A DNA stretch of 64,000 nucleotides from Phycisphaera sp. (GTDB lineage Bacteria; Planctomycetota; Phycisphaerae; Phycisphaerales; UBA1924). A program made the position numbers and the translations under genes. The DNA is taken from positions 682,001 through 746,000 of the forward strand of contig JACKGZ010000001.1 in assembly GCA_020639255.1 (NCBI GenBank), given 5' to 3'. Every line of letters starts with the position of its first letter. The first letter of the stretch is position 1. Of the stretch, positions 42,794 to 51,436 are shown piece by piece. The notes under the pieces are model-generated. The model saw only the letters and a program-made list of their open reading frames with translations, was not told where the DNA came from and ran no database searches.

Positions 42794-42867
42794 GTCCTGT
42801 CACCCTGGTTCGCGAAATTCTCACTGGACGCATTAATCAGTTAATACGTCCATCGTGAGGACAGGAC
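42794..42867. repeat. Nested inverted repeat (extended hairpin)
   Basis: Arms in order: GTCCTGTC (42794-42801), CTCAC (42820), GGACG (42826), ATTAA (42832), loop TCAG, TTAAT (42841), CGTCC (42847), GTGAG (42855), GACAGGAC (42860-42867). All four pairs are perfectly complementary and separated by short mismatched or looped gaps. It lies 112 bp beyond the stop of the kelch gene. Terminator or remnant of a small mobile element are both possible. Confidence 0.5.
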
Positions 42868-42979
42868 GGTTGAAGCCTGATCCATTGGTAGGTGTACAAG
42901 CGAGGCTAAAGGCCGCTCAGTGCGTCTAACTTCGCAATCCATCCTGGTTGACGGAATCAAGGAAGCTCGATGTACTCGT

Positions 42980-45499
42980 TCAACAGCCCGCGTTGAAGTT
43001 GGCGACCCAGGCCGAGAAGTCAGCGGGAGTGCACGCTCCGTCGATGTTCTGGTCGCAGGCGGGGGCTTGTGTGTTGAATGCAGCCACCCATGCGGAGAAA
43101 TCAGCCGGGCTTAGCACGCCATCGCCGTTCGTATCCGCGACACAAGTTGGCGCAGGGGTCGAAGTGAGGAGCATGGCTTCGTTTCGGCCTGAGATGGTGT
43201 TGTACGCGCTGCCGACGAGATAAACCGAACCTCCATCATCGACGTCGATGTCAGCCACATTGAAAGACGAGTATTGGGCGGGCAGCGTTGGCGCGATCTC
43301 GACGACGGACAATGCGTTGCCGGACCAGATCACGGGTGTGCCGGTGGTCTGGCCCTCCCAGATCACCGAGCCGATCTGTAGACCCGAGTCGCACGCGACG
43401 GCGCTGCTCTTGAGGGCGCCGGTCGGGTGCAAGTCGATCAGTGAGCCGGGCGTGCCTGCCCAGAGCAGAGCATGTGAATCTGTCCATTGGTTGCTCGTGC
43501 CGACCTGCTGGCCATCGGACGCGTCGCTGATGGTGCTGTTGCTCGCCCAGGTGGGGTGCATGTCGACGTATGAGCCGGCGCTGCCCGACCACTTGGCGGC
43601 CTGCACAACAGCAAACGGCAGGCTGACCGAGCCGAACTGATCGTTTCCTTCGACCGCGGAGACGCTGCTGTTGCGAGCGAAAGATGGATGGATACTCTGC
43701 GCGTACCAGTAATCGGGCTGGGGCCAGATGACAGCCCGGTTGTAGTAGTTGCCGGACGCATCGTCGGTCGCGCCGGATCCCACGATCGATACACCGTCGG
43801 TCGCGGTCATCGTGGTGTACTCGAACCCCGAATAGCTTGTATCGTAGAAGTTGCCTGCAAAGTCCCATCGGGCGGCGCGTTGGTAGTAGCAAGTTCGCAG
43901 CTGGCCGCTGACATAGCAGCTCAGCGGCTCCCACCACCACCCGACGAGAAGGTCGCCACCAATGTCGTGCACCGACCCACCCTGCGAGTTGGGCGGCGTG
44001 AGGTTCCGGCCGCTCGCGGCCGTGCTGGTCCAGACCCACGGGTGGTCGATGTTGTTGTATTCGGGAGTGTCGAAGACGGCGCGCCCAACCTGAACGCCCT
44101 GGTCGACCGCTGTGGCATACGAGTTCTCCGCGATCGACGGGTGCAGGGATGTGAACTCCCAGTGCGTCGGGATATCAACTGGCGTGCGGACAGTGACCAG
44201 TGTTGGGTTGCCCGTGTCGGTGCCGCAACTGTTGGTTGCTATGAGAGCGTAGCTTCCGGCGTCTGCGGCGCCGCAGCCAGAGATCGTCATCGAGTCCGTC
44301 GTTGCGCCGGCAATGGTGCCGCCACTCGCGGAAGGGCCGTCGGTGAGCGGTGAGCCGTCCTTCTCCCACTGGTAGGAAATGGACCCGCCCCCCGCGACCG
44401 GAGCGTGAAGGAAGATAGTTGAGCCCCCCCAGAGCTGGAAGTCGGCGGGTTCATCGAAGACAACCGGGCAGGGCGTGGTATAGATGCGTTCGGTCGATGC
44501 GGTTCCGCTCGAATTGTTGTCTCCGCCGAAGACGTACAAATAGTTCCCGGGCCCCATGCCCGCCGCGAACCAGCAGCGAGGCTCGCTCATTGAAGGGCCG
44601 AGCGCCCAAGTGTCTGTGACTGGGTCGTAGACATGCACTTCGTTCTGGGTGGTCGATGTGCCGACAGCCCCGATGTTCCCGCCAAGAATGTAGATACGGC
44701 CGTCACCCCCGAGCACGGCTTCGTGACCGGTGAGCGCAACGGGCATCTCAGCATTGGCGGTTGATTGCCAGGAATTCGTTGCGATGTCGTACTGCTGAAC
44801 TGTAGAGATGCGCGAGGATCCGTTGGCGCTGAAACCGCCGAAGACCAGAATGTGCCCGAGCCCATCGAGCGAGGCAGCCGCGTCTGCTACTGCGATTGGC
44901 AACGGCGCGAGTGGCTGCCAATTGTCGGTGTTTGCATTGTACCGTTCGGCATAGTTCGAGTTCGGTGAACCGGGCGTACCGCCGCCATTAGGACCACCAC
45001 CGAATGAGTAGATACGCCCGAGTTCGTCCGTGCAGTCGGCGAACCACATCGATGGTGCGCTCGCGCCGCGCGCAGCCAGATCGTGCCAAGGGCCTTCGTT
45101 TGGATCCCATTCGAATGGGAGCGGTTCGCTGCCGGGTTCGGCGGGGTTGTCGCCGCCGAAGATGACGATACGTCCGAGCGCATCGAGCCCGCCGCCCTGG
45201 CTCAGCAGCACGCCCATGCCGTCGAAGCCGATTTCTTCACCCCAGACGTTCGTTGCAGTGTTGTAGCGGTACACCGATCCGTCTTCGGCCCCGTTGTACC
45301 AAGGTGGTCCGCCCAAAACGTAGAATGAGTCGCCGATCCCGATAGCGATTGAGTGCGACTTGGCTAGACCACCTGTCGGTATACTCGAAACGGTTTCCCA
45401 TATGCCGCCAGACTGTGCGCACGCTTGTGTCGCGGCAAGAACGATCGGAGCAAGGGTCAGCTGCACAGGACGATTTCGAGCTTTGATATCGTATCGCAT
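42980..45499 (-). CDS. Secreted kelch/Ig-like/extracellular-repeat protein with dockerin-type tail
   Basis: An 839-residue exported mosaic. After the signal peptide (ending ATQACAQ) come kelch repeats to ~290 (FYVLGGPPW, IVIFGGDNP, ILVFGGFSANG, IYILGGNIG, LYVFGGDNN), forming a propeller; an Ig-like domain (~305-420, YQWEKDGSPLTDG); then five or so ~40-residue repeats of the type ALLWAGTPGSLIDLHPTG...QIGSV, like the HAF extracellular repeat; and two dockerin-type units (DTNGDGVLSPADFSAWV and DQNIDGACTPADFSAWV), ending in Gly-Cys. An AGGAGCGG before ATG 45499 fixes the start. Probably a surface or secreted binding protein; ligand unknown. Confidence 0.85.
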   Translation of the reverse strand: MRYDIKARNRPVQLTLAPIVLAATQACAQSGGIWETVSSIPTGGLAKSHSIAIGIGDSFYVLGGPPWYNGAEDGSVYRYNTATNVWGEEIGFDGMGVLLSQGGGLDALGRIVIFGGDNPAEPGSEPLPFEWDPNEGPWHDLAARGASAPSMWFADCTDELGRIYSFGGGPNGGGTPGSPNSNYAERYNANTDNWQPLAPLPIAVADAAASLDGLGHILVFGGFSANGSSRISTVQQYDIATNSWQSTANAEMPVALTGHEAVLGGDGRIYILGGNIGAVGTSTTQNEVHVYDPVTDTWALGPSMSEPRCWFAAGMGPGNYLYVFGGDNNSSGTASTERIYTTPCPVVFDEPADFQLWGGSTIFLHAPVAGGGSISYQWEKDGSPLTDGPSASGGTIAGATTDSMTISGCGAADAGSYALIATNSCGTDTGNPTLVTVRTPVDIPTHWEFTSLHPSIAENSYATAVDQGVQVGRAVFDTPEYNNIDHPWVWTSTAASGRNLTPPNSQGGSVHDIGGDLLVGWWWEPLSCYVSGQLRTCYYQRAARWDFAGNFYDTSYSGFEYTTMTATDGVSIVGSGATDDASGNYYNRAVIWPQPDYWYAQSIHPSFARNSSVSAVEGNDQFGSVSLPFAVVQAAKWSGSAGSYVDMHPTWASNSTISDASDGQQVGTSNQWTDSHALLWAGTPGSLIDLHPTGALKSSAVACDSGLQIGSVIWEGQTTGTPVIWSGNALSVVEIAPTLPAQYSSFNVADIDVDDGGSVYLVGSAYNTISGRNEAMLLTSTPAPTCVADTNGDGVLSPADFSAWVAAFNTQAPACDQNIDGACTPADFSAWVANFNAGC

Positions 45500-45593
45500 C
45501 GATCCGCTCCTGTATTGATATTTCATAAGTGCAAAGCTGTGGCCATGGTACATCCATTCCGATGCCGCTTCGGGCAAGTGCGTAGCGAAACCG

Positions 45594-45610
45594 GCTGCAA
45601 CTGTTGCAGC
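45594..45610. promoter_or_regulatory. 17-nt palindrome between divergent genes (operator candidate)
   Basis: GCTGCAAC-T-GTTGCAGC, a perfect 8+1+8 palindrome in the 296-bp space between the kelch gene and the lipoprotein-resB-ccsA operon. Form and position suit a dimeric repressor or activator site. Confidence 0.4.
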
Positions 45611-45761
45611 TACACTCCCGGTATCGGTGGACAATGGTTCGAGTGTGCCTTCATTTCGTGTTTGGGTGCTGTATCGATCGTGATATGATCGGTACAGTGC
45701 CGGGTCGAATCTGAGAGTGAAGAATCGTTTCGAAGAAGGCTAGTACAGCACGCGAATTGGA

Positions 45762-45767
45762 TAGAAT
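45762..45767 (+). promoter_or_regulatory. Possible -10 box for the lipoprotein-resB-ccsA operon
   Basis: TAGAAT, 28 bp before the chosen ATG at 45796. No TTGACA-like -35 is found at 16-18 bp. Confidence 0.3.
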
Positions 45768-45795
45768 ACTGGCTTTAAATGTGGATTTTCACGCC

Positions 45796-46887
45796 ATGAG
45801 ATCGAGAATGCGATGCATGCTTTGTTTCGCCATGCGAGGCAGTCAAGCACCCATCGTGCTCGCGTGCTTTGTGAGCTTGATTGGCTGCGAGCGTGAGGGT
45901 GTGCATGCCTATCGCGTGCCTCGAGAACCGTCGGGCATGACACAAACCGCTCTCGGCCTCCAGAGTTCCTCGCAAGAATCTGCCGATCGTGACGCGATTC
46001 ACTGGAGCGTGCCCCAAGGATGGCGTGAAGATCGAACGCCAAGAGAGTTTCGCCTCACGACATTCTTTGCAGATTCCGGAAAAGTTGAGATATCTGTCTC
46101 GGCCTTCGCGGGTGCTGCCGGCGGGATCTCGGCCAACATCAATCGCTGGCGAAGTCAGTTGCAACTCCAGCCATTGAGTGAGAGTGTGATTGATCACACG
46201 CTGGAGATGGTCGAGGGAAGCGAGCCGCTCGTTCGTGTATTTGATGAGACGAACGGGCAGAGGATCGTTGCAGCGATCGTCGCGCCCGGCGACGGGCAGA
46301 CGTGGTTCATTAAGGCCATGGGAACGCCAGACTCGATCGGTGGTGTGCGGCAGTCGTTGGTCGAATTCGCGACTTCGCTTCGTCTTGCAAACACAGGCAA
46401 AGTGAACTCGGCACCAAGTCCAACTCAATCAAGCACGATGAATTCAGCTGTCGCAGGCAATGGCACTGGCGCTGTCGAGCGGGCGGTCGCGGCGTGGTCG
46501 GCTCCGGGGCACTGGCGTCGTGAGCAGACCAATTCGCAGATGGTCGCGGCTGTCTGGGCGACCGATTCTGGTTGCAGGGTCACACTGACCCCGCTCCGCC
46601 GTGATGCCATGACCGCGATCTCTGGCATCAATATGTGGCGGTCACAGATCGGGCTCCCTGTAGTTGGGAACCTTGCCGAAGCGGATCTTGAGCACTTCTC
46701 CGACACTGCGTCGCTTTTCGATGGAGTTGCGGAAGACGGAGAGCAACGCATCGTTGCCGCGATTGTGCAGGGGCCGGTGCAGAACTGGTACATCAAGCTC
46801 ACGGGCTCCGCCACGGAAGTGGATGAGGAAATCAAAGCAGTGCGCGAGCTCGTGCAACTGGTCGATACCGCGGAGCACGGATCATAA
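45796..46887 (+). CDS. Predicted lipoprotein with an internally duplicated domain, coupled to resB
   Basis: A protein of ~363 residues (ATG 45796; in-frame ATGs at 45808, 45817 and 45832 are possible). The leader ends VSLIGC, a lipobox. Two ~130-residue domains repeat the same plan: HWSVPQGWREDRT... and AWSAPGHWRREQT..., each followed by NRWRSQLQLQP or NMWRSQIGLPV and by QRIVAAIVAPG or QRIVAAIVQGP, then TWFIKAMG or NWYIKLTG. I do not recognise the family. Its TAA stop overlaps the resB ATG (TAATG), so it is translationally coupled to cytochrome c assembly and could act in it. It precedes ResB and CcsA in one operon. Confidence 0.75.
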   Translation: MRSRMRCMLCFAMRGSQAPIVLACFVSLIGCEREGVHAYRVPREPSGMTQTALGLQSSSQESADRDAIHWSVPQGWREDRTPREFRLTTFFADSGKVEISVSAFAGAAGGISANINRWRSQLQLQPLSESVIDHTLEMVEGSEPLVRVFDETNGQRIVAAIVAPGDGQTWFIKAMGTPDSIGGVRQSLVEFATSLRLANTGKVNSAPSPTQSSTMNSAVAGNGTGAVERAVAAWSAPGHWRREQTNSQMVAAVWATDSGCRVTLTPLRRDAMTAISGINMWRSQIGLPVVGNLAEADLEHFSDTASLFDGVAEDGEQRIVAAIVQGPVQNWYIKLTGSATEVDEEIKAVRELVQLVDTAEHGS

Positions 46888-48047
46888 TGGCCAAGGACGT
46901 ACTGAAGGCGTTCGCTTCGCTGAAGCTTACCGTGGTGCTCCTTGTGCTGAGCATGCTACTTATATTCGCGGGCACACTCGCGCAGGTCGAATCTGGTGTC
47001 TGGACAGTCGTCGATCAGTATTTCCGGTCAGCGATTGTGCGTGTGGATTTCCAGATCTTCGTTCCCAGGTCAATCGCGAGAATACCCGGTGCGATCATCT
47101 TGCCAGGTGGTGCGTTGATCGGGGCTATGCTCTTTGTCAATCTCGTTGCGGCTCATGTCTCGCGGTTCAAGTATCGGCTCAAAAACGCGGGCATCATCGT
47201 CGTTCACCTCGGCATTTTACTGCTGATCGTTGGGGAGTTCGTGACCGGGATCGCCGCCCGTGAGGGCAGGATGACGATCCTAGAGGGCGAATCTTCGAAC
47301 TACGCGGAGGACATCCGCTCGTGCGAACTCGCGGTGATCGACCAATCCGACTCACAGGACGACTTCGTGGTTGTCGTGCCTCAACGACTTCTCTCTCACG
47401 ATTCGGCGACAATTTCGAACGGGCTTTTGCCGTTCGAGGTTCGGGTCGATCAGTGGATGGGCAATTCGCGTATCGAGCGAGTGTCGCAGCCCGATGCATC
47501 GATGTCGACGGCATTTGCCCAGATGTTTCGGGCGATCCCGCTGCCGCCCGCCAACGGCGTCGACGGCGGCACAGTAGATGTGCCCTCGGCCTACATCACG
47601 CTCATTGACAGCGGCCATGAACTCGGACGATATCTTGTCTCGGTTCATGTCAATCAGCCACAGCAGGTCCGTGTGAACGGTCGGAGGTACCTGATCCAGC
47701 TCCGCTTCGCCCGCGATTACAAGCCATACCGGATCGAGCTCATTGACTTCCGCCACGATAAATTTGTCGGCACCGAAACACCGAGGAATTTCTCCAGCCA
47801 GATCCGGCTGATCGATCCGGAGCGAGGTGTCGATCGGGAAACCATTATTAAGATGAATCATCCCCTGCGGTACGCGGGTGAGACGCTATACCAAGCGTCG
47901 TACAAGCCTGACAACAGCGGCACTGTGCTCCAGGTCGTCCGCAATCCGGGCTGGCTCATCCCATACATTTCTTGCACGATGGTGGCCGTTGGGATGCTCT
48001 TCCACTTCGGTCGGCGTCTGAGCAGCCGAGGAGTATCCAGGTCATGA
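46887..48047 (+). CDS. resB: Cytochrome c biogenesis protein ResB/Ccs1
   Basis: System II haem-delivery subunit that works with CcsA at the outer face of the cytoplasmic membrane. The 386-residue protein has three N-terminal membrane segments (LTVVLLVLSMLLIFAGTLAQ; ILPGGALIGAMLFVNLVAAH; AGIIVVHLGILLLIVGEFVT), a ~200-residue periplasmic domain, the MNHPLRYAGETLYQASYKPD stretch that is diagnostic of ResB, and a last membrane segment (PYISCTMVAVGMLFHFG). Translation is coupled on both sides: TAATG with the lipoprotein gene and ATGA with ccsA. Confidence 0.93.
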   Translation: MAKDVLKAFASLKLTVVLLVLSMLLIFAGTLAQVESGVWTVVDQYFRSAIVRVDFQIFVPRSIARIPGAIILPGGALIGAMLFVNLVAAHVSRFKYRLKNAGIIVVHLGILLLIVGEFVTGIAAREGRMTILEGESSNYAEDIRSCELAVIDQSDSQDDFVVVVPQRLLSHDSATISNGLLPFEVRVDQWMGNSRIERVSQPDASMSTAFAQMFRAIPLPPANGVDGGTVDVPSAYITLIDSGHELGRYLVSVHVNQPQQVRVNGRRYLIQLRFARDYKPYRIELIDFRHDKFVGTETPRNFSSQIRLIDPERGVDRETIIKMNHPLRYAGETLYQASYKPDNSGTVLQVVRNPGWLIPYISCTMVAVGMLFHFGRRLSSRGVSRS

Positions 48048-49729
48048 ATACGACGCAGCGCATGGTTTACTTTGCATGTGTTGCGATCTCGCTCGTGCTG
48101 ATCGCGAGCTGGTTGTGGCCACACTCAAGTGCTGGAACTGGCCTGAACCTGGAGAATGTTGCGAGTATGCCCGTCTCGGATGATGGGCGGGTGAAGCCGC
48201 TGGATACGGTGGCTCGATCGAGTCTCCTTCTGCTCAGCGGCAAGCAGAGCGTAAAGGTCGACGGCCGGCGCGTCGAAGCGATCGAGTGGTTGCTCGAGGT
48301 TTTCGCTCGCAGCCAGAACGCCATCACCATGCGGGTCTTCCGCATCGATCACCCGGATGTCAAAGCCCAGCTCGGACTCGACGACGCTCGGAACACGTTC
48401 AGCTACGGCGAACTCATGCCGAGCGTATCGGAGATCTCGCGTCAGGCGTCGCTTGCGAACCAGATCACACCGAAGAAACGCGATCCGTACCAGCGTCAGA
48501 TGCTCCTGCTGCATCGCAGACTCTTTGTTTTCAATAGCCTCGCCGCGCTGAGCAAGCCCTACGTTGTTCCGCCCCGCTCGATCGGGAGCGGCGAATGGGC
48601 TCCTGTGACGAGTGCGCAGGGTGATACCGTCACCGAGCAATTCAAAGCCCTGATCGCTGGCTTTCAAGCCAGAGACCACGCGACGCTCGAACTAACCGCA
48701 GCGATCTGGAGAGCCGAGATCGATTCACGTCAGCCAGGGCTGCTCTCGAAGGCGTCCAAGGAAGTCTGGTTCAACCGTGCCAGGCTCTTTCCGCTGGCGT
48801 CCGGGCTGTATGTCTTGGTGTTTCTTTACGGATCGATCGGATTCATCTTCAGCGAATCCAGCGGCGGCTGGGGCTTGGCGCTCCGGCGGGCAGCGACGAG
48901 TGTTGGCCTGCTGGCGCTCGTTGTGCACACTGTGGGACTTGCGATGCGGATCTACCTGCAGGGCCGCCCTCCGGTGACGAACCTGTACTCGTCGGCCGTC
49001 TTTATCGGATGGGCCTGTGTGCCCATTGGGATGATGATGGACAAACGCACATCGGTTCCATTGGGCTTGGTTGCCTCCAGTGTGATCGCGTTTGCGACAT
49101 TAATCGTGGCGCACAACCTCGGTGGCTCGGGCGACACGATGCAGATGATGCAGGCGGTCCTGGACTCGAATTTCTGGCTCGCCACGCACGTCGTCGTGAT
49201 TACGATTGGCTACTCGACAACATTCCTCGCAGGAATCCTCGGGCTTGCGTTTGTGTTGCTTGGGGTCTTTACGAAACGTCTGGAGGGCGCCAAGGGACAG
49301 GCGCTCGGGCGATCGATCTACGGCGTGGTGTGCTTCGCCACTCTTCTCAGCTTTGTCGGCACCGTGCTCGGTGGGATCTGGGCCGATCAGTCGTGGGGCC
49401 GGTTCTGGGGCTGGGATCCGAAAGAAAACGGCGCCGCCCTGATCGTCGTGATGAACCTCATCATCCTCCACGCGCGATGGGGCGGCATGATCCGCCAGCG
49501 CGGGATCGCGGTCCTTGCGATCGCAGGCAATATCGTGACGGCGTGGTCGTGGTTCGGGACGAACATGCTCGGTGTCGGCCTGCACTCCTACGGGTTCACC
49601 GACTCGGCCGTCTTCTGGATCTCTGTCTTTATTCTCAGCCAGCTCGTGATGATCGGGATCGGCCTGCTGCCCATGCGGCTCTGGCGCAGCGGCACGATGC
49701 AGCGAGCCGTGGCCGCATCGACCGCCTGA
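48044..49729 (+). CDS. ccsA: Cytochrome c biogenesis protein CcsA with large N-terminal periplasmic insert
   Basis: System II haem exporter and cytochrome c synthase subunit. The 561-residue protein is much longer than the ~320 residues of plastid or Gram-positive CcsA: after TM1 (MVYFACVAISLVLIASWLW) there are ~220 periplasmic residues beginning with the MPVSDDGRVKPLDTVARSSL motif, then about eight membrane segments. The haem-handling WWD-type motif is WGRFWGWDPKENGA; HVVVITIGYSTT, LHARWGG and LHSYGFTDSAVFW carry conserved histidines. It starts at ATGA overlapping resB. Its stop abuts, with no gap, the stop of the 22-haem cytochrome gene on the other strand. Confidence 0.93.
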   Translation: MNTTQRMVYFACVAISLVLIASWLWPHSSAGTGLNLENVASMPVSDDGRVKPLDTVARSSLLLLSGKQSVKVDGRRVEAIEWLLEVFARSQNAITMRVFRIDHPDVKAQLGLDDARNTFSYGELMPSVSEISRQASLANQITPKKRDPYQRQMLLLHRRLFVFNSLAALSKPYVVPPRSIGSGEWAPVTSAQGDTVTEQFKALIAGFQARDHATLELTAAIWRAEIDSRQPGLLSKASKEVWFNRARLFPLASGLYVLVFLYGSIGFIFSESSGGWGLALRRAATSVGLLALVVHTVGLAMRIYLQGRPPVTNLYSSAVFIGWACVPIGMMMDKRTSVPLGLVASSVIAFATLIVAHNLGGSGDTMQMMQAVLDSNFWLATHVVVITIGYSTTFLAGILGLAFVLLGVFTKRLEGAKGQALGRSIYGVVCFATLLSFVGTVLGGIWADQSWGRFWGWDPKENGAALIVVMNLIILHARWGGMIRQRGIAVLAIAGNIVTAWSWFGTNMLGVGLHSYGFTDSAVFWISVFILSQLVMIGIGLLPMRLWRSGTMQRAVAASTA

Positions 49730-51436
49730 TTATTCGCGTCCATTCGGATGGCACGTGTAGCAGGCGTTGCTGTCCCAGACATACCCCGGCACGCCGCTGT
49801 GTTTGTCATCCATCGAGGACTGCCGGTGCTCGTGGCAGTCGATGCAGCTGAAAGCAGGTGTCGCGGCGGGCACAGTGTGACAGTCAATGCAATCGAGGTT
49901 GCGGTGCGCGCCCGAATTGATCGGGAACGAGTTGTGATCAAACACCGCGTCGTTCCAGTCCGATGTGTTGTGACACTGGACGCAGTCGGTTGGGAACCCA
50001 GAGATGGCGTGGTTCGGGTTGGTCGTGTTGTTGTACTCGGGCAGGTGGCAGGACACGCAGTCGGCCGGCAGGCCCGCGTACACATTCCCGATATGGCACG
50101 TGTTGCAGCTCGGCAGGTTGTGACCGTTGGTGAGCGGGAACGAAGGCGTGTGCACGAAGCTTGAGTTGTCCCATACGACTGTGTCGTGGCACATCTGGCA
50201 GTCGAGCGAGAACCCGGCGGCCGTGTGGTTCGGATCCGATGTGCCGTTGTAATCCGGCAGGTGGCACGCGGAGCAATCGGTCGAGAGGCCCGTGTAGACG
50301 CCGCCCATGTGGCATGAAGTGCAGTCGAGCCCGCCGTGGCTATTGGTCAGCGGGAAGCTGGCCGGGTGCACAAAGTTCGCGCCCTCCCATCCGAAGATGT
50401 CGTGGCACTGCGCACAATCAGTCGAGAAGCCCGATGTGACGTGGTTCGGATCAGTCGTGCTGTTGTAGTCGGGGAGGTGGCACGCGGCGCAATCGGTGGG
50501 CGTCCCGGCAAAAACACCGCCCATATGGCAGAGCGTGCAGTTGTCGGTGTCGTGCCCGCCGTCGAGTGGGAAAGTAGGTGTGTGGACGAATCCCGCCCCG
50601 CCCCAGGTCGTGGTGTCGTGGCACATCGCGCAGTCGGTGCTGAATCCCGCGGCCATGTGATTGGGGTCGGTCGTGTTGTTGTATTCAGGCAGGTGGCACG
50701 CGGCGCAGTCCGTCGAGAGCCCCTCGAACGTCCCCGGGAGGTGGCACGCCGAGCAGTCGAGTCCGCCGTGGCTGTTCGTTAGCGGGAAACTGGCCGGGTG
50801 CTCGAAGTCCGCAGGTGTGAACCCGAACTGCGAGTGGCACCGCTGGCAATCGGTCGTCCAGCCGTTGGCGATGTGATCCGGGTTGGTTGCCCGTGCGAGA
50901 TCGCGCTGGTGGCAGATCTCACAGGCCGGCTCGAGGCCCTCGAAGTTCCCGACCGCCGCGCCCTCGTGGCACGTGAAGCACTCCGCCGAGGCGTGCGCCC
51001 CGACCAGGGGGAACCTCGTCGAGGCGTGCAGCGCGACGGCCTCGATGGGTTGCCAGGTGTCCTCGTTGTGGCACTGCTCGCAGTCCGGGCCGAGTCGCCC
51101 GCGGTGGATGTCCTCGTGACAACCCGCGCACCCGCGGCTGGCGAACATCGCGACCGGTCCATTGTCGTTATGGCACCGCAGACACGCCGCGTCGGCGTGC
51201 GCGCCATTCAGGGGTACACCGGTCTCGGCGAGATGATCAAACTCAAAGTCATCGCGGATCTTGGTCCACGAACCACCCTCATGGCAGAGCGAGCAGTCTG
51301 CTGGGAACGAGTCGTGAGGGATGACTGGCCCGAGATCGGCTTCGTTCCATTCCTGTCGAGGCAGGAGCGAGCCGCACGCGACAAGGCACACAAGCACGCC
51401 AACGATGATCCATGCTTTCGCCTGTGGTGATCGCAT
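49730..51436 (-). CDS. 22-haem c-type cytochrome, predicted lipoprotein
   Basis: A 568-residue protein with 22 CXXCH haem-attachment motifs by my count, one per ~26 residues. The leader WIIVGVLVCLVACG has a lipobox (LVAC), so it is predicted to be lipid-anchored, possibly in the outer membrane or on the cell surface. The middle is a tandem array: four copies of CHLP[ED]YN, each followed by DPNH/NPNH, a CxxCH-x-T/I-x-x-W unit, F-x-H-x-x-x-FPL and another CXXCH. Many spare histidines suggest bis-His ligation. It is last in the four-gene operon, overlapping the barrel gene by 1 bp; the likely role is outward electron transfer. Confidence 0.92.
   Translation of the reverse strand: MRSPQAKAWIIVGVLVCLVACGSLLPRQEWNEADLGPVIPHDSFPADCSLCHEGGSWTKIRDDFEFDHLAETGVPLNGAHADAACLRCHNDNGPVAMFASRGCAGCHEDIHRGRLGPDCEQCHNEDTWQPIEAVALHASTRFPLVGAHASAECFTCHEGAAVGNFEGLEPACEICHQRDLARATNPDHIANGWTTDCQRCHSQFGFTPADFEHPASFPLTNSHGGLDCSACHLPGTFEGLSTDCAACHLPEYNNTTDPNHMAAGFSTDCAMCHDTTTWGGAGFVHTPTFPLDGGHDTDNCTLCHMGGVFAGTPTDCAACHLPDYNSTTDPNHVTSGFSTDCAQCHDIFGWEGANFVHPASFPLTNSHGGLDCTSCHMGGVYTGLSTDCSACHLPDYNGTSDPNHTAAGFSLDCQMCHDTVVWDNSSFVHTPSFPLTNGHNLPSCNTCHIGNVYAGLPADCVSCHLPEYNNTTNPNHAISGFPTDCVQCHNTSDWNDAVFDHNSFPINSGAHRNLDCIDCHTVPAATPAFSCIDCHEHRQSSMDDKHSGVPGYVWDSNACYTCHPNGRE

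Larger units (their letters stand above)
42641..42979. other. 339-bp intergenic region
   Basis: Upstream region of the DUF3224-like gene and 3' flank of the kelch/dockerin gene. It contains the leaderless -10 box and the nested inverted repeat at 42794-42867. No coding frame is supported. Confidence 0.4.
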
